Source of the DNA: Ruminococcus sp.
GTDB lineage: Bacteria; Bacillota; Clostridia; Oscillospirales; Ruminococcaceae
Direction: 5' to 3'
NCBI GenBank assembly: GCA_017529875.1
Contig: JAFXNC010000034.1
Coordinates: forward strand, 1-64,000
DNA length: 64,000 nucleotides
Position numbers and translations under genes: made by a program. Position 1 is the first letter of the stretch. Every line of letters begins with the position of its first letter. Below the pieces are notes generated by a model that saw only the letters and a program-made list of their open reading frames with translations, was not told the origin of the DNA and searched no databases. This document shows positions 15,035 through 22,874 of this stretch, piece after piece.

Positions 15035-16453
15035 ATGAAACTGTTAAAAAGGCTATGCCTTATACTGACGGCAGCGGTGATGTTTGCGCTTTCGGCGCCG
15101 CTGAGCGCTGCTGCTGTTACCTTTGTTCCAACCAACGGCAAGGACGAGAACAAGAATCTCGTGCCGATATACCTTTATTCGCCGTCGGTGTACATGGTCG
15201 AGGTGGAGACCGGTGAGCCCCTTGTTGATATCAACAGCGAGGAAAAGCTCTCTCCGGGATATCTTACTCAGCTCATGACCTGTGCGATCATTCTCGACGA
15301 ATTCAACGGAAATGAGAAGAAGCTCAAAGAGACCAAGGTGTCCAGCGGCAGCGAAGCCTACGACGAGCTTTACGATACCGGCGCACCTACTGCCGATATC
15401 CGACCCGGCGAGGAGGTCAGCTATTACGATATACTTGTTTCGATGATACTCTGTTCTTCCTGCGAGGCGGCTAACATCACCGCCCTGAACCTTGCCGACA
15501 GCCTATTTGATTTCACCCTCAGGATGAACGACAAGGCCAAGGAGCTGGGAATGGAGAACACCAATTTCTCCAGCGCTCACGGTTTCTATATCACGCAGAA
15601 CTATTCCACCGCCAAGGATATGGCAAGGCTTTGCAGATATCTCGTAAATACTTATCCGCTGTTCAGAAAGCTTTGCTCTCTTCAGTCTCAGCAGCTCGAA
15701 GCTACAGATATACACCCCGAAGGCACTAATCTGTATAACGACAATTTCCTGCTCAACACCTATACCGATTACTATTATCAGTTTGCGGACGGTATCAAGA
15801 GCTCTACTCAGTCCGGTTCGGGAAGGTGCCTTGCTTCGATCGCAAGCTATGACGGCAACGAGTATCTGATCGTTACCCTCAACGCTCCCATTGAAAAGAC
15901 CCCCTCCGATGTGAATAAGGGCATACAGGATCCTGATTCTATCTACGGCGATGATTACGTTTATTACAGCGTCCTCGACCACAGGGCACTTTACGGATGG
16001 GCGTTCAATTCGCTGGTGCTCACGGATTTTATCAATCCCAACAGCGAGATCACCGATGTTAAGGTGGAATTCGGTGCCGAGGCGGATTACGTCAATCTGA
16101 AACCTAAGAAGGGTTACAGTATGCTCTGGCCTGTGGATATCGACATCAATCAGGTCGAAAAAAAGATCACGGTCTATGACAACGTGATCGCTCCCATTGA
16201 AAAGGGCGATGCCCTCGGAAAAATGGAGCTTATCTATAACGGCGAGGTACTGGCATCCATAGACCTTATCTCGACTTCTACGGTGACACGCTCGCAGTCG
16301 GCTTCAAGGTTGAAGATCGCAAGCTCCTTCTACCGTTCATCCGAGTTTCGGTGGGCTATGTTCATCATCATTATGATATTCGCGGTATACAGTATAAGCT
16401 ACTTTATCTATTTACAGCTCAAATACATGAAGCTCGACAACAAGGACGAATAA
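15035..16453 (+). CDS. D-alanyl-D-alanine carboxypeptidase homologue without catalytic motifs
   Basis: A 472-residue exported protein with a signal peptide (about 1-26), a penicillin-binding S11-peptidase domain, a C-terminal beta domain and a membrane helix near the C-terminus (about 440-462). The three active-site motifs of the family are all changed: SxxK reads YLTQ (Tyr76, Gln79), SxN reads SSC (141-143) and KTG reads KSS (255-257). The surrounding blocks (SPGYLTQLMT, CSSCEAANITAL, FADGIKSS) align well, so this is a conserved fold without the acyl-serine chemistry. It probably acts as a structural or binding protein. It is likely co-transcribed with the preceding gene. Confidence 0.85.
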   Translation: MKLLKRLCLILTAAVMFALSAPLSAAAVTFVPTNGKDENKNLVPIYLYSPSVYMVEVETGEPLVDINSEEKLSPGYLTQLMTCAIILDEFNGNEKKLKETKVSSGSEAYDELYDTGAPTADIRPGEEVSYYDILVSMILCSSCEAANITALNLADSLFDFTLRMNDKAKELGMENTNFSSAHGFYITQNYSTAKDMARLCRYLVNTYPLFRKLCSLQSQQLEATDIHPEGTNLYNDNFLLNTYTDYYYQFADGIKSSTQSGSGRCLASIASYDGNEYLIVTLNAPIEKTPSDVNKGIQDPDSIYGDDYVYYSVLDHRALYGWAFNSLVLTDFINPNSEITDVKVEFGAEADYVNLKPKKGYSMLWPVDIDINQVEKKITVYDNVIAPIEKGDALGKMELIYNGEVLASIDLISTSTVTRSQSASRLKIASSFYRSSEFRWAMFIIIMIFAVYSISYFIYLQLKYMKLDNKDE

Positions 16454-16458
16454 AAACA

Positions 16459-16483
16459 GCGGCTGAGGTCTTTCCTCAGCCGC
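16459..16483. terminator. bidirectional terminator
   Basis: GCGGCTGAGG and CCTCAGCCGC form a perfect 10-bp stem with a 5-base loop between two convergent genes, with an A-run on the left and a T-rich stretch on the right. Confidence 0.9.
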
Positions 16484-16496
16484 TTGTGTTTTGTTA

Positions 16497-17750
16497 TCAG
16501 GTGATGCTGTCGGCAGTCATCTTCTTCATGGTCTCGCTTTCCTTGAACTCCAGCTCCTCCACCAGCTTGTTGAACATATCGTTTATGGTGGGAGTATCGT
16601 ATTCAAGGATCATAGACTCAATATTGGACTCAACATAATCCATATCGACAGGGAGCCTCTTGATGATGAACCATCCGTAGTTGGTGTTCTCGATAAGGTC
16701 GCTGACCTCGTTTTCCTTGAGCTCGAAGGCCGCCTCCCTGAACTCCTTTACAAAGCTGGAGTTCTGAGTGAGATAGTAACCGTCGGGCTTCTGCTCCATT
16801 CCGGGATCCCAGCCGTATTCGGTTATCAGCTTTTTGAAGTCTTCGTCGGTCTCGGCCTCCTTAGCCTTTTTCAGTACTTCGTCAGCAACTTCCTTGGCTT
16901 TTGCGTTGACCTTCTCCTTTTCCTCATCGCTGAGTTCGTTGTATGCAGTTTTCTTGGCGTTGTTTTTCTCAGACAGGCTCATGCTCTCGTAAGAGGAAAG
17001 GGTCTCTTCGTCTGTGATATCGGCCTGGCTGTAATAGGGGATAAGGATGTGGATAACTCTCGAATACTTGTCGTTGTCCTTGACTATCTTCCTGAAATCC
17101 TCCTTGGAGGTTGCGTATTTGCCCTCGTTGGTCAGCAGCTGGCTCTCGACCATGGTGTAAAGCTCTGCGATCTCAAGCATCCTGGTGTATACGGCTTCGG
17201 TCAGGTAAGAGCCGGCAAGCGCCTTCTGGAAAGCCTCCTCGCTCTCATAATTCGCCTTTATGGAAGCAAGCTTATCCTGAACGTTCTTCTTGCCTTCCTC
17301 GCCCAGCTCGAGATTGTTTTCTCTGGCAAGGTGGATGGTGGTGTAATCACGCTTGAATTGCTGTGCGATAGCCTCTTTGAAGGTCTTGAAGGTTTCCTCG
17401 TCTTTGAGCGATTCAGCGGTATAGCCGTAGGAACCCATAACATAGAAGTAGTAGTATCTGAACAGGTCAAAGGTTATATCGTCTCCGTCAATGGTGCACA
17501 TAACGAGATCGGTGGTGTCAACCTTTTCGCCGTCGATAGTCAGGGATGCCTCAGGGATAGGCTCCTCCACAGTTTCGCTGGCAGTATCCCCCGATGCAGT
17601 GCCGCTGCCGTTTTCTGCTGTACTGTCGGCAGTCGCGCCTGAGGGGGAAGCGGTGCTGTCAGCATTGGAGCTTTCGCTGTTTCCGCAGGAGGTGAGCATT
17701 GCAGCCGATAGAGTAAGAGCTGCCAGAACAGCTATTATTTTCTTGATCAT
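16497..17750 (-). CDS. PrsA-like foldase lipoprotein (parvulin-type peptidyl-prolyl isomerase)
   Basis: A 417-residue lipoprotein: signal peptide with lipobox LTSC (Cys22), a Ser/Thr/Ala-rich linker (about 23-66), a SurA/PrsA-type N-terminal helical domain, and a parvulin-type domain with RVIHILIPYY, an extended Lys/Glu-rich helical insertion, and FREAAFELKENEVSDLI ... YGWFIIKR. PrsA helps exported proteins fold at the outer face of the membrane. The start has AAAGGAAAG upstream. The AT-rich gap to the divergent glycerophosphodiesterase gene has TATAAT-like boxes on this strand (17800-17812) but no clear -35. Confidence 0.9.
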   Translation of the reverse strand: MIKKIIAVLAALTLSAAMLTSCGNSESSNADSTASPSGATADSTAENGSGTASGDTASETVEEPIPEASLTIDGEKVDTTDLVMCTIDGDDITFDLFRYYYFYVMGSYGYTAESLKDEETFKTFKEAIAQQFKRDYTTIHLARENNLELGEEGKKNVQDKLASIKANYESEEAFQKALAGSYLTEAVYTRMLEIAELYTMVESQLLTNEGKYATSKEDFRKIVKDNDKYSRVIHILIPYYSQADITDEETLSSYESMSLSEKNNAKKTAYNELSDEEKEKVNAKAKEVADEVLKKAKEAETDEDFKKLITEYGWDPGMEQKPDGYYLTQNSSFVKEFREAAFELKENEVSDLIENTNYGWFIIKRLPVDMDYVESNIESMILEYDTPTINDMFNKLVEELEFKESETMKKMTADSIT

Positions 17751-17905
17751 TTTATCTTTCCTTTCGATTTGTATATTAGTTTGCTGAGAATACTCACTAA
17801 TTATACATTATATATGTGTAAGATGTGTGATATATAATATAACAATTCTGTGAACAAATAGTTATTGTTTAGGACGAATTTTACAGGCAGCATCTGAAAT
17901 TGTTG

Positions 17906-17934
17906 TTGACAAACGGGCGTATATGAGTTATTAT
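17906..17934 (+). promoter_or_regulatory. sigma-A promoter for the glycerophosphodiesterase gene
   Basis: A perfect TTGACA (17906-17911), a 17-bp spacer and TATTAT (17929-17934). Transcription would start near 17941, which excludes the upstream ATG at 17940 as the translation start. Confidence 0.85.
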
Positions 17935-17975
17935 AGTAGATGATAAACACAATAATGTTCAGAGGTGTAAAATAT

Positions 17976-18707
17976 ATGGAGTTTGGCAAGTATATAGCTC
18001 ACAGAGGTCTGCACGGTGACGGCATCCCTGAAAACTCTTACCCCGCGTTCCGGCGTGCGATAGATAAGGGCATCCCCATAGAGCTTGACGTAAGGCTTTC
18101 AAAGGATTGCAGGATGATGGTCTTCCACGACAGGTATATGAAAAGGATGTGCGGCGTCCCGGGACAGATATACGACTATACCTATGAACAGCTCAGCAGG
18201 CTCACCCTTGCCGATACCGACGAGCATATACCGCTGTTTACCGATGTGCTGAAATTTGTAAACGGCAGAGTACCGCTGCTTATCGAGCTCAAACGCGGCT
18301 CACCCATATGGCTCCTTGAAAAGCGGGTCTATCATGTGCTGAAAGACTACAAGGGCGAATTTGCCGTACAGAGCTTTGATCCCAGGTCGATGATGTTCTT
18401 TCGGCTCAAAGCACCTCATATCTACCGGGGCATCCTCATCACCATTGCCGACGAGGGAACGCCCTTCGAGAGAGCTTCTTCAAGGCTGGGGGTGCAGCCC
18501 TTCATGTGGGAGCCCTTCTCAAAGCCTGATTTTGTCTCCTGCGATATCAGATGTCTTACGCAGAAACGCCTTAACAAGGTGAGAGAAATGGGCGCGGATC
18601 TTTTCATCTGGGTCGCAAGGACTGACGAGGAAAGAGCCTACGCTGCCAGATACGCCAAGACAATAATAGGGGAGTGCTACCCCGAGGATTTCGACTTCAC
18701 AAAATAA
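17976..18707 (+). CDS. glycerophosphodiester phosphodiesterase
   Basis: A 243-residue GDPD-family enzyme that hydrolyses glycerophosphodiesters to glycerol-3-phosphate and an alcohol. Family signatures are AHRGLHGDGIPENSYPAF, the metal-binding ELDVRLSKD, FHDRYMKRMCG and LLIELKRG. It has no signal peptide, so it is probably cytoplasmic. I chose ATG 17976 because GAGGTG lies 8 bases upstream and the longer start at 17940 coincides with the predicted transcription start. Confidence 0.94.
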   Translation: MEFGKYIAHRGLHGDGIPENSYPAFRRAIDKGIPIELDVRLSKDCRMMVFHDRYMKRMCGVPGQIYDYTYEQLSRLTLADTDEHIPLFTDVLKFVNGRVPLLIELKRGSPIWLLEKRVYHVLKDYKGEFAVQSFDPRSMMFFRLKAPHIYRGILITIADEGTPFERASSRLGVQPFMWEPFSKPDFVSCDIRCLTQKRLNKVREMGADLFIWVARTDEERAYAARYAKTIIGECYPEDFDFTK

Positions 18708-18710
18708 GAA

Positions 18711-18748
18711 ATGCTGCCCCGCCGTTGACGGTGGGCAGCATTGTTTTT
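18711..18748. terminator. bidirectional terminator
   Basis: ATGCTGCCC (18711-18719) and GGGCAGCAT (18733-18741) pair around an inner CCG-TTGA-CGG stem, followed by TTGTTTTT. It separates convergent genes; the T-run overlaps the stop of the PHP gene. Confidence 0.88.
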
Positions 18749-19619
18749 ATTCTTCGGGTTTGGGGCGTGAGGCCTTCATTAGCTGGATGTTTTTGTTTAT
18801 CAGCTTGAAGATCTTATCAAGGTTCTCGGCATCCGTTCTCATCTGACCGATGTGGGTCGCAACATCGTTGTAAAGCCCGTGAAAATCCGAGCCGCCTGTG
18901 CAGATCAGATCATGCTCCGCTGCGTATTCAAGGAGAGCTTTCTGCTGCTGCTCGTCTGCGGAGTGGTGATATACCTCAACGCCGTCAAGCTTGCCGGCTT
19001 CCACAAGGTCATGCATCAGGTCGATGTTGCCGAACATATAGGGGTGAGCCAGCACCGCGATGCCCTTGGAGGAATGGATCAGGTCGATGACGAAATTCAC
19101 ATCGGGGTATTCTCTCGTAACAAGGCACTCGCCGTCGGGGTACTTGAACAGCCTGTCGTTGACCTCGCCGTAAAGCTCGGTGGCGTAGCCGTAATTCACC
19201 AAGGCACGCATGATATGCTGCTTGTATATACTCTTGGAGCCCTTGGTATACATCCTTACAGCATCCTGGGGGATAGGATATCGCTCCATGACCTTCTTTA
19301 TCATATCCTTGGCGCACTCAGTTCTGATGGTGCAGGATTTGATGCAAAGCCCTTCAAGTCTGTCGGGCTTCTGGGGAGCATAACAAAGGATATGCACCTT
19401 CATGTTCCGCTTCTTGTCCCATGCGGAAAGCTCAACTGCCGGGATGATCTTGATCCCGTATCTTTCGCCGAGTATCAGAGCTCTGTTGGATGACGAGAGC
19501 GTGTCGTGATCTGTTATTGCAAGAACATCAAGCTGCATCCGCTTTGCCTGTGCTATCACTTCCTCTATTCCTAATGAACCGTCGGACAAAGTCGTATGAC
19601 AATGAAGATCTCCTACCAT
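18747..19619 (-). CDS. PHP-domain phosphoesterase (RNase AM/YciV-like)
   Basis: A 290-residue PHP protein with the metal motifs DLHCHTTLSDGS, AITDHDT, the Glu of PAVELSAW, AHPYMFG and GGSDFHG. Members of this group include E. coli RNase AM (YciV), which hydrolyses nucleoside 3',5'-bisphosphates and trims short RNAs; this assignment is by family only. GGAGG lies just before the ATG. The promoter on this strand overlaps a palindrome. Confidence 0.88.
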   Translation of the reverse strand: MVGDLHCHTTLSDGSLGIEEVIAQAKRMQLDVLAITDHDTLSSSNRALILGERYGIKIIPAVELSAWDKKRNMKVHILCYAPQKPDRLEGLCIKSCTIRTECAKDMIKKVMERYPIPQDAVRMYTKGSKSIYKQHIMRALVNYGYATELYGEVNDRLFKYPDGECLVTREYPDVNFVIDLIHSSKGIAVLAHPYMFGNIDLMHDLVEAGKLDGVEVYHHSADEQQQKALLEYAAEHDLICTGGSDFHGLYNDVATHIGQMRTDAENLDKIFKLINKNIQLMKASRPKPEE

Positions 19620-19664
19620 TGGTGTTCCTCCTTAGAGATGCTGAACGAAAATTTACATAAAATT

Positions 19665-19696
19665 ATTATACCATATATTGCGTTATAAAGCAATAT
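19665..19696 (-). promoter_or_regulatory. promoter with overlapping palindrome before the PHP gene
   Basis: On the minus strand TTGCTT (19688-19693), a 17-bp spacer and TATAAT (19665-19670). A perfect inverted repeat, ATATTGC and GCAATAT with an 8-base centre (19675-19696), covers the -35 and most of the spacer and could be an operator. Confidence 0.55.
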
Positions 19697-19761
19697 GAAA
19701 TCAACATTTTCTACAAAACATACAGACATCCGACGATCTCTTTGTATATTATTCCTTGCTT

Positions 19762-20721
19762 TCAGTCCAAAAGCTCTCTGAACCAGACCTTATTCACCTC
19801 GAATTCCTTGCCGTTGAGATATTCAAGGCAGCCGGCGTCGGTGGTAAAGGCAAATTTCAGCTTGTAGGCGTAAAGAGCCTGCGTCTTTATATTATACGCT
19901 CTGTTGACGGAGTTTATGCCGTACTTGCCGTCACCCAGCAGGGGATAGCCCTCATGGGCAAGGTGTGCCCTGATCTGATGCGTCCGGCCTGTGATAAGCT
20001 TGACATCGAGCAGGGCGATGTTTTTCTCTCTGGACTCTTTCAGTACCCGATAGTCGGTTATCATGGTCTTGCTGCCGGGGACTTGCTCCCGGTAGACCTT
20101 GACGGTGTTGTCGGCGCTGTTCTTGATGTGATAAGCTTTGAGCACAGCCTGTTTCCTCTCGGGTATGCCCACGGTGATGCAAAGGTATCGCTTTTCAAGC
20201 TCCCTGTCCTTGACCTTCTGATTGAGTATGCGAAGGCTCTCGGCGTTCTTGGCGCAGATGACTATGCCGCCGGTGTTCCTGTCGATACGGTTGCAGAGGG
20301 CGGGGACGAATGAGTTCTCAGCCTCCGGGGAATACTCTCCCTTATTATAAAGGTAGTGCAGTATTCGTCTGATAAGTGTATCACAAGAACCCCTGTCATC
20401 CTCATGGACGACAAGGCCGCATTTCTTATCCACAAGCAGGATGTTCTCATCCTCATAGACGATATCGAGGGATGTCGGTGCGCTGAGAAATCCCAGCGGG
20501 TCATCGGAACTGTCCTCAAAGAACTCGTCGTTGATATAAAGCTGCATTTTATCCCCTTCTATGAGCCTGTCGGATATGGCGCAGCGCTTTCCGTTTAGTT
20601 TGATTCTTTTAGAACGGATATACTTGTACATCAGGCTTTGGGGCAGCTTCGGCACGGCCTTGGTTATGAACTTGTCCACACGCTGTCCGGCGTCGTTGCC
20701 GTTTATGAGCAGCTCTTTCAT
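19762..20721 (-). CDS. RluA family pseudouridine synthase
   Basis: A 319-residue protein with an N-terminal S4 RNA-binding domain (about 12-60) and an RluA-type catalytic domain. The catalytic aspartate is in the motif CNRIDRNTGG, and TGRTHQIRAHLAH is the other conserved block. The RNA target cannot be told from sequence; a second RluA-type enzyme in the lspA-rluD position of this window is the better rluD candidate. It has a promoter on the minus strand facing away from uvrB. Confidence 0.94.
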   Translation of the reverse strand: MKELLINGNDAGQRVDKFITKAVPKLPQSLMYKYIRSKRIKLNGKRCAISDRLIEGDKMQLYINDEFFEDSSDDPLGFLSAPTSLDIVYEDENILLVDKKCGLVVHEDDRGSCDTLIRRILHYLYNKGEYSPEAENSFVPALCNRIDRNTGGIVICAKNAESLRILNQKVKDRELEKRYLCITVGIPERKQAVLKAYHIKNSADNTVKVYREQVPGSKTMITDYRVLKESREKNIALLDVKLITGRTHQIRAHLAHEGYPLLGDGKYGINSVNRAYNIKTQALYAYKLKFAFTTDAGCLEYLNGKEFEVNKVWFRELLD

Positions 20722-20755
20722 ATCTTCACTTCCCGTAAACAGTTCTATCTAAATT

Positions 20756-20784
20756 ATTTTACATTATTTTACGCGGTTTTTCAA
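20756..20784 (-). promoter_or_regulatory. predicted promoter for the RluA family gene
   Basis: On the minus strand TTGAAA (20779-20784), a 17-bp spacer and TAAAAT (20756-20761) lie about 35 bases before the start. Confidence 0.62.
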
Positions 20785-20815
20785 GTATTATTTGAAGTAT
20801 ATTTTGTAACAGTAC

Positions 20816-20844
20816 TTTACATTTAAAATGATTTGATGTATAAT
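20816..20844 (+). promoter_or_regulatory. predicted sigma-A promoter for uvrBA
   Basis: TTTACA (20816-20821), a 17-bp spacer and TATAAT (20839-20844) lie about 43 bases before uvrB. I saw no convincing LexA box (Bacillus-type CGAAC-N4-GTTCG) around it. Confidence 0.8.
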
Positions 20845-20887
20845 ATAGGAGGCACAAAACTATTGTTCGCTTTTTGGAGAGATCATT

Positions 20888-22858
20888 ATGGACAAATTCA
20901 AGTTGGTTTCGGATTACAAGCTTTCGGGAGATCAGCCCGAGGCTGTGGATATGCTGGTCAAGGGGCTTGAAACGGGCATGAGGGAGCAGACCCTCCTCGG
21001 CGTCACCGGCTCGGGCAAGACCTTTACTATGGCTAACGTTATCGAGCGGGTGAACAGACCCACCCTTGTGCTTGCGCATAACAAGATACTTGCGGCACAG
21101 CTCTGTTCGGAGTTCAAGGAGTTCTTCCCGGATAATGCCGTGGAGTACTTTGTCTCCTATTACGACTACTATCAGCCGGAGGCATATGTCCCCAGCAAGG
21201 ATATCTATATTGAAAAGGACTCGTCTATCAACGACGAGATCGACAAGCTCCGCCACTCGGCGACTACTGCGATAACCGAGCGCCGGGATGTTATCATCGT
21301 GGCGTCGGTCTCCTGTATCTATTCCCTCGGCGACCCCTCGGAGTACAAGTCAATGGTAGTCTCGATCCGCAAAGGCATGGAGAAATCGAGAGAAAAGCTG
21401 ATCTCTGAGCTGGTGCTCATCCAGTACGAGCGAAACGACGTGAACTTCGTGCGAAACAAGTTCCGCGTGCGGGGCGATGTTGTTGAGATCTATCCCGCCA
21501 GCTCCACCGATACTATTATAAGAGTAGAGTTTTTCGGCGACGAGATCGACAGGATCTGCGAGGCCAATGTCATCACCGGAACTGTAATCAGGTATCTTAA
21601 TCACGCCGCCATCTTCCCGGCGAGCCATTACATCGTTGGCAAAGAAAAGATGCACGACGCTATCGAGGAGATCAAGGAGGAGCTTGACGAGCGCATCAAG
21701 TATTTCAAGGACAGGGATATGCTCATTGAAGCCCAGCGCATCGCTCAGCGGACCAACTATGACATAGAAATGCTGGAGGAAGTCGGTTTCTGTTCCGGTA
21801 TCGAAAACTACTCGCGTATCCTTGCAAGAAGGTCAAAGGGTGCTCCTCCTTTTACGCTGTTTGACTTTATGCCGGAGGACTTCCTGCTGCTGGTGGACGA
21901 GTCCCACGTTTCACTGCCTCAGGTCAGGGGTATGTATGCGGGAGACAGAGCAAGGAAAGAAACGCTGGTCAATTACGGTTTTCGCCTTCCCTCCGCCTTT
22001 GACAACAGACCCCTTCGGTTCGAGGAATTCTACAATAAGATCAATCAGGTGATCTTTGTATCGGCCACTCCCGGGCCTATCGAAAAGGAGAGATCGCAGC
22101 AGACCGTCGAGCAGGTCATCAGACCCACAGGACTGCTTGACCCTGTTGTTGAAGTGCGTCCCACCGAGGGTCAGATCGAGGATCTGATCTCCGAGATCAA
22201 CAAGAGGATCGAAAAGGACGAGAGAGTTCTTGTTACCACTCTTACCAAGAAAATGGCAGAGGATCTTACCGGTTATCTGAAAGACTTCGGGATAAAAGTC
22301 CGGTATATGCACCATGATATAGATACCATAGAACGTATGGAGATAATCCGTGACCTCCGTCTGGGAGAGTTCGATGTGCTTGTGGGTATCAACCTGCTCC
22401 GTGAAGGTCTTGACCTGCCGGAGGTGTCCCTTGTTGCCATACTCGACGCTGATAAGGAGGGCTTCCTGCGTTCCGAGAGCTCCCTTGTGCAGACCATAGG
22501 CAGAGCCGCACGTAACGCCGAGGGCATGGTCATCATGTATGCCGATACCGTGACCCGCTCAATGGAGGCCGCGATCACCGAGACCCTTCGCCGCCGGCGC
22601 ATACAGTCGGAGTTCAACGAGAAACACGGCATAGTTCCCAAGACTATAAAGAAGGATATCCGCGACGTCATTGAGATCTCCACAAAGGAAGAAGTGGAAT
22701 ACTCCGCGAGACAGAAGACCAAGCTCTCCAAACGCGAGACAGAACAGCTCATTGATAAGCTGACCAAGCAGATGAAAGAGGCCGCCAAGATGCTGGAATT
22801 CGAGCACGCCGCTTTCCTGCGTGACAAGATCGCTGAACTGAAGGGCGAAAAGAAATAA
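20888..22858 (+). CDS. uvrB: excinuclease ABC subunit B
   Basis: UvrB is the helicase-like damage-verification subunit of nucleotide excision repair. The 656-residue protein has Walker A GVTGSGKT (38-45), the beta-hairpin region [12 protein letters not shown], the DEAD-like box LLLVDESH, the helicase motif QTIGRAARN and a C-terminal UVR motif (about 615-650) for UvrC contact. GGAGAG precedes the ATG. It is followed 16 bases later by uvrA. Confidence 0.99.
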   Translation: MDKFKLVSDYKLSGDQPEAVDMLVKGLETGMREQTLLGVTGSGKTFTMANVIERVNRPTLVLAHNKILAAQLCSEFKEFFPDNAVEYFVSYYDYYQPEAYVPSKDIYIEKDSSINDEIDKLRHSATTAITERRDVIIVASVSCIYSLGDPSEYKSMVVSIRKGMEKSREKLISELVLIQYERNDVNFVRNKFRVRGDVVEIYPASSTDTIIRVEFFGDEIDRICEANVITGTVIRYLNHAAIFPASHYIVGKEKMHDAIEEIKEELDERIKYFKDRDMLIEAQRIAQRTNYDIEMLEEVGFCSGIENYSRILARRSKGAPPFTLFDFMPEDFLLLVDESHVSLPQVRGMYAGDRARKETLVNYGFRLPSAFDNRPLRFEEFYNKINQVIFVSATPGPIEKERSQQTVEQVIRPTGLLDPVVEVRPTEGQIEDLISEINKRIEKDERVLVTTLTKKMAEDLTGYLKDFGIKVRYMHHDIDTIERMEIIRDLRLGEFDVLVGINLLREGLDLPEVSLVAILDADKEGFLRSESSLVQTIGRAARNAEGMVIMYADTVTRSMEAAITETLRRRRIQSEFNEKHGIVPKTIKKDIRDVIEISTKEEVEYSARQKTKLSKRETEQLIDKLTKQMKEAAKMLEFEHAAFLRDKIAELKGEKK

Positions 22859-22874
22859 AAGTAAGGAGATATTT

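Noticed and set aside
15035..16453. Pseudo-carboxypeptidase gene as a sequencing error or decaying pseudogene
   Set aside because: The frame is intact over 472 codons, with signal peptide and membrane anchor preserved and three separate motif changes; this fits a maintained pseudoenzyme better.
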